In this document: positions 55,509 through 63,520 of the stretch, in pieces
Numbering within the stretch: the stretch's first letter is position 1
Layout: every line of letters begins with the position of its first letter
Source: Enterococcaceae bacterium
GTDB taxonomy: Bacteria > Bacillota > Bacilli > Lactobacillales > Enterococcaceae
Direction of reading: 5' to 3'
DNA length: 64,000 nucleotides
NCBI GenBank assembly: GCA_022649665.1
Contig: JALCOL010000002.1
Location: 62,001-126,000, forward strand
The notes under the pieces: generated by a model
Told to the model about the DNA's origin: nothing
The model's input: only the letters and a program-made list of their open reading frames with translations
The model's database searches: none
Position numbers and translations under genes: made by a program

Positions 55509-55802
55509 ATGGACCAACAGGCAGGCACGAACGTATATTTTGAAGCGGGAAAAAATTTGGGGATGCATTTGGACCGAATCGAACAAGTAGTCGAGTTGCG
55601 GTTGAAAAAGCCTGGGGATAATTCACTTTGTTTTGAAGAACAACTAGCTGATTTTCTTACACGTTATCGCGAATTATGTCTGGGATATAAAATCCCTTGT
55701 TTTGCCGGATTTTCAAAAGAAGCGGGCAAAAAAGGAGTAGAGGAGAGATTACTAGCTTTTTTAGCCGGTGCGGAGTTTGGGATCCGCGAAAAAGCTGGAT
55801 GA
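55509..55802 (+). CDS. Small cluster protein, 97 residues, unknown
   Basis: Not recognised. 97 residues, no membrane segment, with a helical LDRIEQVVELRLK region and two or three Cys (NSLCFEEQL, ELCLGYKIPCFAGF). ATG at 55509 follows AAAGGAG within the end of the transporter gene. Probably translated with the cluster; possible accessory or sensor. Confidence 0.55.
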   Translation: MDQQAGTNVYFEAGKNLGMHLDRIEQVVELRLKKPGDNSLCFEEQLADFLTRYRELCLGYKIPCFAGFSKEAGKKGVEERLLAFLAGAEFGIREKAG

Positions 55803-55957
55803 TCAAAAGCGAGCCCTGCTGTTGCTGTAAAACCGAATAAACGGTGACGATCGCTATAACCAATTGCACAGCAATTTAATGACGTCTGCTGGGGAGACTT
55901 TTTTATGTCGAAGCAGCAGCTGTTTTTCGATTGCCGAAAAGGAAAAGGAAAGTTACA

Positions 55958-56107
55958 ATGGCAGTATTCATTAAATTTGTCAAAGCACGAGAAGTTTTTG
56001 ATTCGCGCGGGGATCCGACCCTTGAGGCAGATCTCTCTTGTTTTCAGACGGCACGTTTTTCGTGCATTTTCCAGGCGATGCGGTCTATGATTGATCAAAA
56101 ATATTGA
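55958..56107 (+). pseudogene. eno: Enolase 5' fragment
   Basis: ATG with AGGAAAG upstream opens 49 codons whose residues 8-25 (VKAREVFDSRGDPTLEAD) match the enolase N-terminus. It then departs from enolase sequence and stops at 56107. No further enolase coding follows; gpmA-type phosphoglycerate mutase begins 72 bases later. A truncated copy left by deletion or transfer. The 376-base gap 55803-56178 shows no other gene. Confidence 0.8.
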
Positions 56108-56178
56108 AGGGGCAAAAGACTGTTTTTATCTTGTGAGAAAATTTCACAAATGAATCTGCTGATTTTCAGGAGGAAAGT

Positions 56179-56871
56179 ATGAAACTGGCGTTGATCAGGC
56201 ATGGCGAGAGTGAAACGAACAATCAAAATATCTTTACCGGCTGGCTTGATCCACCGCTGACGCAAATTGGCGAACAGGAAGCTTTTCGCGCCGGAGAATG
56301 GATCGCAGCGCGTGAAATCGAGTTTGATCGTGTCTTTACTTCGCTGCAAACACGGGCGATCAAATCTGCAAATCTTTTATTGGACGCCGCGGATCGCGCT
56401 TTTTTGCCGGTCGTGAAAACGTGGCGGCTGAATGAACGCCATTACGGGGCAGTGCAGGGAGCGGAGAAACAAAAAATTGCCGACAAACTTGGAAAAATGC
56501 AAGTAAATGCATGGCGGCGCGGATATGTGGTTTCTCCGCCAGCGATCAAACACCAAAAATTTGATCGCCGCTATCAAGATCTTGATCCGCACCTTTTGCC
56601 GGCAAGTGAAAGTCTGGCAGATACTTTGCAGCGTGTGCTGCCGGTTTGGGAAAATGCGATCGCTCCGGCACTAAAAAATCGCCAAAATATTCTGGTCGTT
56701 TCGCACGGAAATACTTTGCGCGCCCTCGTCAAGTATCTTGAAGAAATCCCAGGTGAAAAAATCAGCAAATTGATCATTTACAGCGGGGAAATGATTCTGT
56801 ATGAGATCGATAGCGATCTTGAAATCAAGGCAAAACTCAGCAAACGCTTTGATCGACCTGTTGATCAATAG
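56179..56871 (+). CDS. gpmA: 2,3-bisphosphoglycerate-dependent phosphoglycerate mutase
   Basis: 230 residues. Catalytic histidine loop LIRHGESETNNQNIFTGWLD with phospho-His at residue 8, TSLQTRAIKSANLLLD, TWRLNERHYGAVQGAEK and second His in VVSHGNTLRALVKYLE. Interconverts 3- and 2-phosphoglycerate in glycolysis. AGGAGGAAA upstream. Next to an enolase fragment, its glycolytic neighbour in function, hinting at a lost cassette. Confidence 0.9.
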   Translation: MKLALIRHGESETNNQNIFTGWLDPPLTQIGEQEAFRAGEWIAAREIEFDRVFTSLQTRAIKSANLLLDAADRAFLPVVKTWRLNERHYGAVQGAEKQKIADKLGKMQVNAWRRGYVVSPPAIKHQKFDRRYQDLDPHLLPASESLADTLQRVLPVWENAIAPALKNRQNILVVSHGNTLRALVKYLEEIPGEKISKLIIYSGEMILYEIDSDLEIKAKLSKRFDRPVDQ

Positions 56872-56885
56872 ACTTGCAAGCAAAA

Positions 56886-56931
56886 AAGCTAAAGCATGAG
56901 GAAACCGCTCATGCTTTAGCTTTTTCTTTGA
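56886..56931. terminator. Bidirectional terminator between gpmA and LacI genes
   Basis: AAGCTAAAGCATGAG pairs perfectly with CTCATGCTTTAGCTT, then TTTTC; its 3' arm covers the end of the lacI-type gene. Confidence 0.85.
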
Positions 56932-57925
56932 CCGAGTCGCGAATGACCAGCCAGCTGTTGAGCTGCTGTTTGGGAAAGGCGACCGTTTCGTTTGCGAGCA
57001 GCGCCAGCAGCAACTTCATCGCGGCTTTTGCCATTTCGCGGTAAGGTTTGTGGATCGTTGTCAAAGCTGGGGAGAAAAACCTGGCATATTTTGTGTCATC
57101 AAAACCGATCAATGACAAATCAGCGGGTATCCGAATCCCTTGTTCAGCACAAGCTTTTGCTGCGCCGATCGCCATGTCGTCATTTCCGCAGAAGAGCGCG
57201 TCCGGCAGCGTGTCATTAGCCGCAAGGAGCCGCTTCATCGCGTGATAGCCGCTGCTTGTCGTATATTTGCCGGTATCAGTGGCGGTCGCTGTAATTTGGA
57301 TTTCAAGGCGTGCGCATTCCTCCTGAAAAATGCGATCGCGGAGTTCGCTCGAGAAAAAGCCGGGGATCCCCCTGATCATTCCCGCTGTTTTGATCCCCTG
57401 CGTCTTCAGATAACCGACCATTTCTTTGATCCCGAGACTTTCATCGATCGAGATATTGCAGATCGCCGGGTTTTTGAGCAAACGATTCATCACGACGAGC
57501 GGGATCTTTAATTCATGGATCAATTCAATGAACGGGTCATCACGTTCAGATTGGGTCGCAACAATGATCCCATCAAAACGGCCAAAGATCGAATCCATCA
57601 AATGATCTTTATCCGAAGTTAATTGATCGATACTGTTGACCGCCAGCAAATAATTTTTCGGCAAAAAGCGGTAGACCTCGCTGACCAGATCACCCAGAAA
57701 GTCTTCTGAAGTGCCGACCATCGAAGAGAAGAACAAACCGATCGAATCATTTTGACGCATCACGAGATTTTTGGCATTGTAGTTTGGGATATAGTGCAAG
57801 TTTCGCGCAGCTTGCAGCACTCTTTCACGCGTTTCTTGTCGAATATTTTTATTGCCTTGCAGTGCCCTGGAAACAGTCATGGTCGAAACGTTAGCCGCTT
57901 TGGCGATGTCTTTTATGGTGACCAT
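56909..57925 (-). CDS. LacI/GalR family regulator
   Basis: 338 residues. HTH TIKDIAKAANVSTMTVSRALQGNKNIRQETRERVLQ and hinge IPNYNAKNLVMRQNDSIGL, followed by a sugar-binding-like core. No sugar genes are next to it; target and ligand unknown. Minus-strand extended -10 TGGTATAAT lies near 57971. Confidence 0.9.
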   Translation of the reverse strand: MVTIKDIAKAANVSTMTVSRALQGNKNIRQETRERVLQAARNLHYIPNYNAKNLVMRQNDSIGLFFSSMVGTSEDFLGDLVSEVYRFLPKNYLLAVNSIDQLTSDKDHLMDSIFGRFDGIIVATQSERDDPFIELIHELKIPLVVMNRLLKNPAICNISIDESLGIKEMVGYLKTQGIKTAGMIRGIPGFFSSELRDRIFQEECARLEIQITATATDTGKYTTSSGYHAMKRLLAANDTLPDALFCGNDDMAIGAAKACAEQGIRIPADLSLIGFDDTKYARFFSPALTTIHKPYREMAKAAMKLLLALLANETVAFPKQQLNSWLVIRDSVKEKAKA

Positions 57926-58073
57926 CGGAAATCTCCGCCTTCGTATAAAAGCTGTATTGAAATCCTATTATACCAGACTTCATTTGTATTTTGGGCCGTT
58001 TCTTAGGGCGGGCTTCCTAAAAATTATTTTGATTTATTTCCCGCCGCTGAGTTCTTTTGGCGGGCCTCCTTTT

Positions 58074-58940
58074 TTAAAGCAGTTTTTTTAAAATAGCTTT
58101 GAGTTCTGGATTTTTTTCGATCGCAACGGAATAGTCTGTATCTTGTGCGAAGAGTTTGACGAGGACTTCCGGGTTTTCTTTTAGAAAGGCAGGAATCTCG
58201 GGATGGATCTTCAAAAAGTCAGCGAGCTTTTTCGGATCATTGGTCAGATCCAGGATCTCCCGCAAAATGTCCGTTCTTTCGATATTGCGATCCGGATAAA
58301 TGATCTCGCGGTCTTTGCGGGCGTGTGCAGCATCCACATAGACTTGCGCGACTTGAGCAGGCTCCATGGCGTCGCTCAATCCTTGGATATCATCGATCGT
58401 GAGCAGCCCGACATAAATATTTCTTTCCTTCAGCGCATCATATAAAGAAAAAGCATAATTTCGCAGAGCAGCTTTCGTAAGCGAAAGGCTGACCGCAAAT
58501 GGGACCGGATCGATCGCCGCACCGCCGCCCGTCAGCAAAATATTTTTGGGGTGAATGATCTCATCGCCAAGTTTTGCGCATTGCTGAGTAGCAGTGATCG
58601 CGCCAATGACGTTGGCTTTGAATAATTTTGAGATCTTTTCAGGATCCAAATTCGCTAAAGTATCGAGCGACATGTCAGTCACATTATAAATGAAGGTTTC
58701 CGGGATCCCGTATTTCGTGATCGAAAACTCAAACATTTTCGCAGTCTGGTCGGATTTCGTGGCATCCGCTACAAAATAATCCGCTCGGATCGCTTCTTGT
58801 TTTAAGGCAGCAGTCATTTCCTGCAGTTCTTTTTGTTTTTTGGAAACGATAATCGGAAATTTCCCGGCTTTGCCGAAAGCTTCAGCAAGTGCGAATCCCA
58901 GTCCTTTTCCAGCGCCAAGAATCACGACAACATTGTCCAT
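58074..58940 (-). CDS. SDR-fold protein lacking the catalytic tyrosine
   Basis: 288 residues. Rossmann N-terminus VVVILGAGKGLGFALAEAFGKAG (Gly-rich loop GAGKGLG) and NVIGAITATQQC (N-rich active helix). At the usual Y-x3-K site the sequence is SLSLTKAALRNY: the Lys is kept but Tyr is replaced by Leu, and the catalytic Ser segment is LLTGGGAA. The C-terminal 60 residues extend beyond a minimal SDR. Probably a binding or altered-activity member. Reads toward a weak hairpin region at 58040-58065. Confidence 0.85.
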   Translation of the reverse strand: MDNVVVILGAGKGLGFALAEAFGKAGKFPIIVSKKQKELQEMTAALKQEAIRADYFVADATKSDQTAKMFEFSITKYGIPETFIYNVTDMSLDTLANLDPEKISKLFKANVIGAITATQQCAKLGDEIIHPKNILLTGGGAAIDPVPFAVSLSLTKAALRNYAFSLYDALKERNIYVGLLTIDDIQGLSDAMEPAQVAQVYVDAAHARKDREIIYPDRNIERTDILREILDLTNDPKKLADFLKIHPEIPAFLKENPEVLVKLFAQDTDYSVAIEKNPELKAILKKLL

Positions 58941-59064
58941 ATCGACCGTCTCCTTCTGTTTCTTCTATTTACTGAAGTTTACCACGGGCGAAAGATATAG
59001 TGAATTAAAAGCGCCGACCGGAATGGAAATGAATAAGAAATTTTCAAAAAAGACTCCTTTGTAG

Positions 59065-59093
59065 ATGACAAGCTGTCATTTTCTGAGTATAAT
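59065..59093 (+). promoter_or_regulatory. Promoter of the DHA2 pump gene with palindromic operator
   Basis: ATGACA (59065-59070), 17-base spacer, TATAAT (59088-59093). The -35 box is one arm of a perfect inverted repeat ATGACA-AGC-TGTCAT (59065-59079), a plausible repressor site. Confidence 0.65.
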
Positions 59094-59146
59094 CACTCTT
59101 GCGTATCCAAAATAAGCAGTACAAAAAACAAGAGGTGATCGATGGA

Positions 59147-60640
59147 ATGAATGTACAAGATAAAAATGGCAAATCGGTCAATGTGCCGATGCTGGTCGTG
59201 ACTTTGATCGCTGGCGTCTTTTTGACGATCCTGAATCAAACGATTTTGACGACGGCATTTCCGACACTGATGAAAACATTCGATATTACGACAGATACCG
59301 TTCAGTGGCTGACGACCGGCTTTTTGATGGTCAATGGGATCATGATCCCAGTCTCAGCGTATCTGTCGGCAAAGTTTCCGACGAAATGGCTGTATATCGG
59401 GGCAATGACGATTTTTGAGGTGGGGACGATCCTCGCCTTTAAAGCAAATTCTTTCAGCGTGCTCTTAGCCGCACGACTGATCCAAGCGACCGGGGTCGGG
59501 GTGACGATGCCGCTTTTGCAAAACATCATGCTGACAGTCTTTCCGCCTTCTCAGCGCGGCCGCGCCATGGGACTTGCGGGGATCGCAGTCGGGGTGGCAC
59601 CGGCGATCGGACCGACGCTTTCAGGATTTGTGATCGATCACTTCGGCTGGCGCGTTCTTTTCGGCATGCTGATCATTCCTGTCGCGCTGGTGCTGCTCCT
59701 TTCTTTTTTCTTTATGCGCGATGTTCTGCCGAATACAAATCCGACGATCGATTTTCCTTCGCTGATCGAATCGACCCTTGGTTTCGGGGCGCTGCTCTAC
59801 GGCTTTTCTGAAGTCGGCAGCCGCGGCTGGACCGATCCTGTCGTCTTTTCCAGCATGATCATCGGTGTTTTGATCATTGCGGTGTTTGTTCGGCGGCAGC
59901 TTCATTTGGAAAATCCGTTCGTTCAAGTCCGCGTTTTTAGCAACCGGATCTTCACACTTTCGACGATCTTGGCTTCGATCGCCAATATGGCGATGGTCGG
60001 TGCTGAAATGGTGATCCCGCTTTATCTGCAGATCATTCACGGCAAGTCGGCTTTTGAATCGGGATTGACGCTTTTGCCTGGGGCTCTTTTGATTGGGTTG
60101 ATGAGTCCGATCACCGGCACTGTCTTCGACCGGATCGGCGCGAAACGTTTAGCGCAGCTCGGGCTCTTTATTTTGACGGTCTCCACGATCCCTTACGCTT
60201 TTGTGACGCAAACGACACCTTCGTTATACATTACCGTTCTTTATGCCGTGCGGATGTTCGGGATCTCGATGGTCACGATGCCGCTGACGACGAATGGAAT
60301 GAATGCGCTCGATTTGAAAATGATCCGCCACGGCACGGCAGCGAACAATACTGTCCGCCAAATCGCTACTTCAATGACGACTGCGATCATGATCTCAGTT
60401 TTGACGAATGTCACGAATAATGCGAAGCCTGCTGCGAGTCTTTTAAAAGCAGACCCGCTGGCTTATAAAAATGATTTTCTCCATGCGACGTTGTCTGGCT
60501 ATCACGCGGCATTTTGGATCGCGGTCGCCTTCAGCGCCGCCGGCTGGATCTTGACATTCTTCTTGAATCAGAAGCGCACCGGCTTGACGGTTTCGGAGAC
60601 GAGCAGTGCACAAGAGAAAGATTTGGAGGCGGTCAAATGA
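59147..60640 (+). CDS. DHA2-family 14-helix MFS drug transporter
   Basis: 497 residues, about 14 helices. MFS motif-like ILNQTILTTAFPTLMKTF (motif D1), VQWLTTGFLMVNGIMIP, and antiporter motif C GIAVGVAPAIGPTLSGFVID. LmrB/EmrB-like pumps export drugs or toxic compounds. Start at 59147 follows AAGAGGTGA; the longer frame from TTG 59099 begins inside the promoter. ATGA overlap with the DUF4811 gene. Confidence 0.9.
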   Translation: MNVQDKNGKSVNVPMLVVTLIAGVFLTILNQTILTTAFPTLMKTFDITTDTVQWLTTGFLMVNGIMIPVSAYLSAKFPTKWLYIGAMTIFEVGTILAFKANSFSVLLAARLIQATGVGVTMPLLQNIMLTVFPPSQRGRAMGLAGIAVGVAPAIGPTLSGFVIDHFGWRVLFGMLIIPVALVLLLSFFFMRDVLPNTNPTIDFPSLIESTLGFGALLYGFSEVGSRGWTDPVVFSSMIIGVLIIAVFVRRQLHLENPFVQVRVFSNRIFTLSTILASIANMAMVGAEMVIPLYLQIIHGKSAFESGLTLLPGALLIGLMSPITGTVFDRIGAKRLAQLGLFILTVSTIPYAFVTQTTPSLYITVLYAVRMFGISMVTMPLTTNGMNALDLKMIRHGTAANNTVRQIATSMTTAIMISVLTNVTNNAKPAASLLKADPLAYKNDFLHATLSGYHAAFWIAVAFSAAGWILTFFLNQKRTGLTVSETSSAQEKDLEAVK

Positions 60641-61365
60641 TCTTGCTGATTTTGGGAATCGGATTTCTCGGGCTGTACATTTCATTTATCACGATGCACC
60701 GCAGCACACCGCGCAGCATTTGTGTCGCGATCTTCGGCGCGGTCGCGCTCGGAGCGCTTCTTTTGGTGACGCTGAACGATACGCGCCACTTCGGCATGGA
60801 AGAGCAGACCATCACAACGAAACAAAAAATCTATTCGCCGTCGCCGAGCGGAAAAGTTCCGCTCCTTTTGTATCAAAAGACCGGAACGAATGGGAAACAT
60901 GCAGTATACATTTATCAGACGAAGGCAAAGGGCAAAACGGTCCACACGAAAGCAGACGTTGCCGTCCAAAATAAAATCAAGCAAACGACCACCAAAAATC
61001 CGCTTTTGATCGAAAAGCGGACAGAATGGAGATATAAGAGTGATTTTTACCGGATCCTTTTTGCCGGTGAGAACGAACGAGAATTCATTCGGCAGACGAA
61101 TACTTTTGTGCTGCCGGACAATTGGTCCGTGCTCACAACGGCACAAGCGAAAAAACTCGCTCAAAAGTTGAAAGCTCTTCAAAAACCGACCGCTGCCCAG
61201 CAGCAAGCACTGCAAGAAGCAGTTGCTGCCAGATTAAGTGAAGCGAAGGCTGCTGAGCCGGCGATGAGCGCTGCTGAAGAAAGTCAGCTGACGAAAAAAA
61301 TCACTGCTGAAATCGAGACACAAATGATCGAAGCGGCCATCAAAGAGGTCAAAGAAGCGCACTAG
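60637..61365 (+). CDS. DUF4811 membrane protein, pump partner
   Basis: 242 residues. Two N-terminal membrane helices (ILLILGIGFLGLYISFI and ICVAIFGAVALGALLL), a beta-rich middle, and an Ala/Gln/Lys-rich helical C-terminus from about residue 165. DUF4811 proteins are encoded with DHA2 pumps in lactobacilli and may form an accessory subunit. Start overlaps the pump stop. Confidence 0.87.
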   Translation: MILLILGIGFLGLYISFITMHRSTPRSICVAIFGAVALGALLLVTLNDTRHFGMEEQTITTKQKIYSPSPSGKVPLLLYQKTGTNGKHAVYIYQTKAKGKTVHTKADVAVQNKIKQTTTKNPLLIEKRTEWRYKSDFYRILFAGENEREFIRQTNTFVLPDNWSVLTTAQAKKLAQKLKALQKPTAAQQQALQEAVAARLSEAKAAEPAMSAAEESQLTKKITAEIETQMIEAAIKEVKEAH

Positions 61366-61746
61366 CTACTCGTGGATCTCCAGCGGCAGGCCGTCCGGAT
61401 CAAAAAAGAAGGTCATCTTTTGACCAGTATAATCATCGGTCCGGATCGGTTCGGTCGCGATCCCGGCTTCGTTCAGCGCTTCGACAGTTTCCACAACGCT
61501 TTCGACTTGGAAAGCCAAGTGCCGCAAGCCGCATGCTTCCGGATAGCTGGGGCGCGCCGGAGCGTTTTTTTCGATAAAAAGCTCCAGCGTGATCTCACCG
61601 CTCACCAGATCGATTTTATAGTCATCGCGTGCACTGCGATAATTTTCGCGAATGACAGAAAAGCCCAGCAGATCGACATAAAAATGTTTTGATTTTGTGT
61701 AATCGCGGCCGATGATCGCAAAATGATGGATCTTTTTGAAGTTCAT
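61366..61746 (-). CDS. VOC/glyoxalase-fold protein (GloA2-like)
   Basis: 126 residues. Begins KKIHHFAIIGRDYTKSKHFYVDLLGF, with His and Glu metal-ligand candidates in that segment, GEITLELF, ACGLRHLAFQVE and FFFDPDGLPLEIHE. Possible metal-dependent lyase/isomerase or bleomycin-resistance-fold protein. AGGAGGAAATTC precedes the ATG at 61746; the longer open frame is not supported. Confidence 0.88.
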   Translation of the reverse strand: MNFKKIHHFAIIGRDYTKSKHFYVDLLGFSVIRENYRSARDDYKIDLVSGEITLELFIEKNAPARPSYPEACGLRHLAFQVESVVETVEALNEAGIATEPIRTDDYTGQKMTFFFDPDGLPLEIHE

Positions 61747-61894
61747 TGAATTTCCTCCTGACAGCTTTTCTTCAGGATAGGTGAAAAGCGGGGTTTTGTA
61801 AAAGAGAATCCACTGAAAGTTTTCAAGCCTTGTTGCGTGACAAAATCCCTTTTTCGACCTACGATAAGTATGTAATCGAAAGGGGATTATAAAA

Positions 61895-62122
61895 ATGTTA
61901 CTCAAATTCAATGGTGAACAAAATGCTGAGATCCAAGAAAAAATCAATGCGGCTGATCCCAAGGACGAATACGTAGTTGCTTTGATCGAAACTTATCCAT
62001 ATGGTCAACAATTAGATGCAATTTTAAATGCTTTTGCACCGAAAGGCTATGCGCCATGTGCGATCACACCATTCAAGAACGTTAAGGGCGATCGGTCGAT
62101 GGTCGTAACGCTTAAAAAATAA
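61895..62122 (+). CDS. Small conserved-looking protein, 75 residues
   Basis: Not recognised. 75 residues, no membrane segment, balanced charge, with EYVVALIETYPYGQQLDAILNAF and GDRSMVVTLKK. GAAAGGGGA precedes the ATG. A terminator follows. Probably a real cytoplasmic protein. Confidence 0.65.
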   Translation: MLLKFNGEQNAEIQEKINAADPKDEYVVALIETYPYGQQLDAILNAFAPKGYAPCAITPFKNVKGDRSMVVTLKK

Positions 62123-62138
62123 TTGAAGAGCGGTTTTT

Positions 62139-62190
62139 CCGAAGAAGCTGCTTTTGAAACACCGTATCTTCGGATATCAAGGCCATGACA
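62139..62190 (-). repeat. Dispersed relative of the 124-bp repeat
   Basis: On the minus strand the segment reads TTGTCATGGCCTT ... ACGGTGTTTCAAAAGCAG then CTTCTTCGG, closely resembling the repeat unit core (TTTGTCATGACCTT ... ACGGCATTCTAAAAGCAG then CTTCTCGG). Only this part is shared; spacing differs slightly. Confidence 0.6.
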
Positions 62191-62217
62191 AGACTTATTG
62201 TCATGGCCTTTTTTTCG
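62179..62217 (+). terminator. Terminator after the 75-residue protein gene
   Basis: AAGGCCATGACAA pairs with TTGTCATGGCCTT, then a run of Ts. Confidence 0.88.
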
Positions 62218-62257
62218 GTCGTTAAAAGAATTTTTTCAATTACCATGACGATAGTTA

Positions 62258-62271
62258 TGGCAACGTTTGCA
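62258..62271 (+). promoter_or_regulatory. LacI-type operator upstream of the second LacI gene
   Basis: TGGCAACGTTTGCA, centred on CG with near-palindromic arms, 35 bases before the -35 box. A similar site precedes the FAD-reductase gene. Confidence 0.6.
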
Positions 62272-62305
62272 GCAGATCAGACGGGTTTATTTGTGCAAAA
62301 GCGGC

Positions 62306-62334
62306 TTGACAGCGCACATAAATGGGACTATTTT
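62306..62334 (+). promoter_or_regulatory. Promoter of the second LacI gene
   Basis: TTGACA (62306-62311), 17-base spacer, TATTTT (62329-62334); start codon 59 bases downstream. Confidence 0.65.
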
Positions 62335-62392
62335 GAACTTAAGAAACCGGTTCCCAATTTTTATTGGCAATCGACAGCAAGGAGCGGATCAA

Positions 62393-63391
62393 ATGGTAAC
62401 GATGCGCGATGTGGCTCAAAAAGTCGGGGTTTCAGTCAGTACGGTTTCGCGTGCGCTCAGCCGGCCTGAGGTGGTTGATCAAGCAACAAAAGAAAAAATC
62501 TTTAAGGCGATCGATGAGTTGGGCTACAGCCCGAATATCTTGGCACGCGGGCTAAAAACCGGAAAAATGAAAACGATTGCATTTATTATCCCGAATTTAG
62601 AAAATCTGATTTATCCAACGCTTGCAACTGTCGTTGAGGAAGAAGCAGAAAAAAGAGGCTATTTCGTAGTTTTTAGTAATACGTATGAAAAGCAGGAAAT
62701 CGAACAAGAATATGTTCAAAAACTGAAGGGGCAGACAGTTGATGGATTTATTTTTTCAACGGGCATGGTCGGCGAGCGTTCAAAAACGATCTTGCAATTG
62801 AAAAAAGAGAAGTATCCTTTCGTTTGCCTAATGCGCGACTTGGGTACGCAGATCGACAGTTTCGTTTCGAACAATGTCAAAGGCGGATACTTGGCGACAA
62901 AATATCTGCTGGACAAAGGCTACCGGAATATCTGCACGGTGACCGGCCGCGATCAGCTTCACTTGTATCAGCAGCGGACAGCCGGCTACCGGCAAGCGCT
63001 TGAAGAATACGGGGTACCGTTCCGCTCCGAAAATGTCTGGTCCAGTGTTGAACAGGGGATCGAACGCGCTGGAAAATTAATGGAGAAGAAGCTTGCGGCC
63101 GGAAAGTTGCCGGACGCGATCTTTGCCCAAAGTGATCCGCTGGCGTTTGATGTGATCATCGCAATGAATCAAAAAGGTCTCAAGATTCCAGAAGACATCG
63201 GCGTGATCGGTTTTGATAATACGTATCTTTCCAGCAATTTTAATTTAACAACTGTCGCGCAGCCGCTGCGCCGGCTTGCAAAAGACGCAACGAATTATTT
63301 GATCGATATGATCGAAGGCCTTGCGAGGCCGCAGAATAAAATTCATGAATATGATGTCGAAATCGTCGAACGGGGGACAACGCGATCCTAG
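62393..63391 (+). CDS. LacI/GalR family regulator (second)
   Basis: 332 residues. HTH VTMRDVAQKVGVSVSTVSRALSRPEVVDQATKEKI and hinge SPNILARGLKTGKMKTIAFIIPN, then a periplasmic-binding-like core with FVSNNVKGGYLATKYLLDKGYRNI. ATG at 62393 follows GGAGCGG; the longer open frame reads through the promoter. It precedes the partial FAD reductase gene, and both have matching operators. Confidence 0.9.
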   Translation: MVTMRDVAQKVGVSVSTVSRALSRPEVVDQATKEKIFKAIDELGYSPNILARGLKTGKMKTIAFIIPNLENLIYPTLATVVEEEAEKRGYFVVFSNTYEKQEIEQEYVQKLKGQTVDGFIFSTGMVGERSKTILQLKKEKYPFVCLMRDLGTQIDSFVSNNVKGGYLATKYLLDKGYRNICTVTGRDQLHLYQQRTAGYRQALEEYGVPFRSENVWSSVEQGIERAGKLMEKKLAAGKLPDAIFAQSDPLAFDVIIAMNQKGLKIPEDIGVIGFDNTYLSSNFNLTTVAQPLRRLAKDATNYLIDMIEGLARPQNKIHEYDVEIVERGTTRS

Positions 63392-63456
63392 CATCATCTG
63401 CTTGGATTTTTTCAAGTCAATATTTGTGAACAGCTGAACTTGGCTGTTCGGATAAA

Positions 63457-63470
63457 TGCAAACGTATGCA
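63457..63470 (+). promoter_or_regulatory. LacI-type operator upstream of the FAD reductase gene
   Basis: TGCAAACGTATGCA, near-perfect palindrome around CG with one mismatch, sharing GCAA.CGT.TGCA with the operator before the LacI gene. A hairpin GAACAGC / GCTGTTC (63428-63449) just upstream may end lacI transcripts. Confidence 0.65.
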
Positions 63471-63520
63471 CCGGTGATTTAAAAGGATTTTTAAAATTAT
63501 CAATTGATCGAGGAGGGCGC

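Noticed and set aside
55905-56090. 61-codon frame before gpmA
   Set aside because: It overlaps the enolase fragment in another frame and encodes no recognisable protein; the enolase similarity explains the region better.
58040-58090. CCCGCC / GGCGGG hairpin with T run as a plus-strand terminator
   Set aside because: No plus-strand gene ends there; as a minus-strand terminator for the SDR gene it lacks a good T run. Left unassigned.
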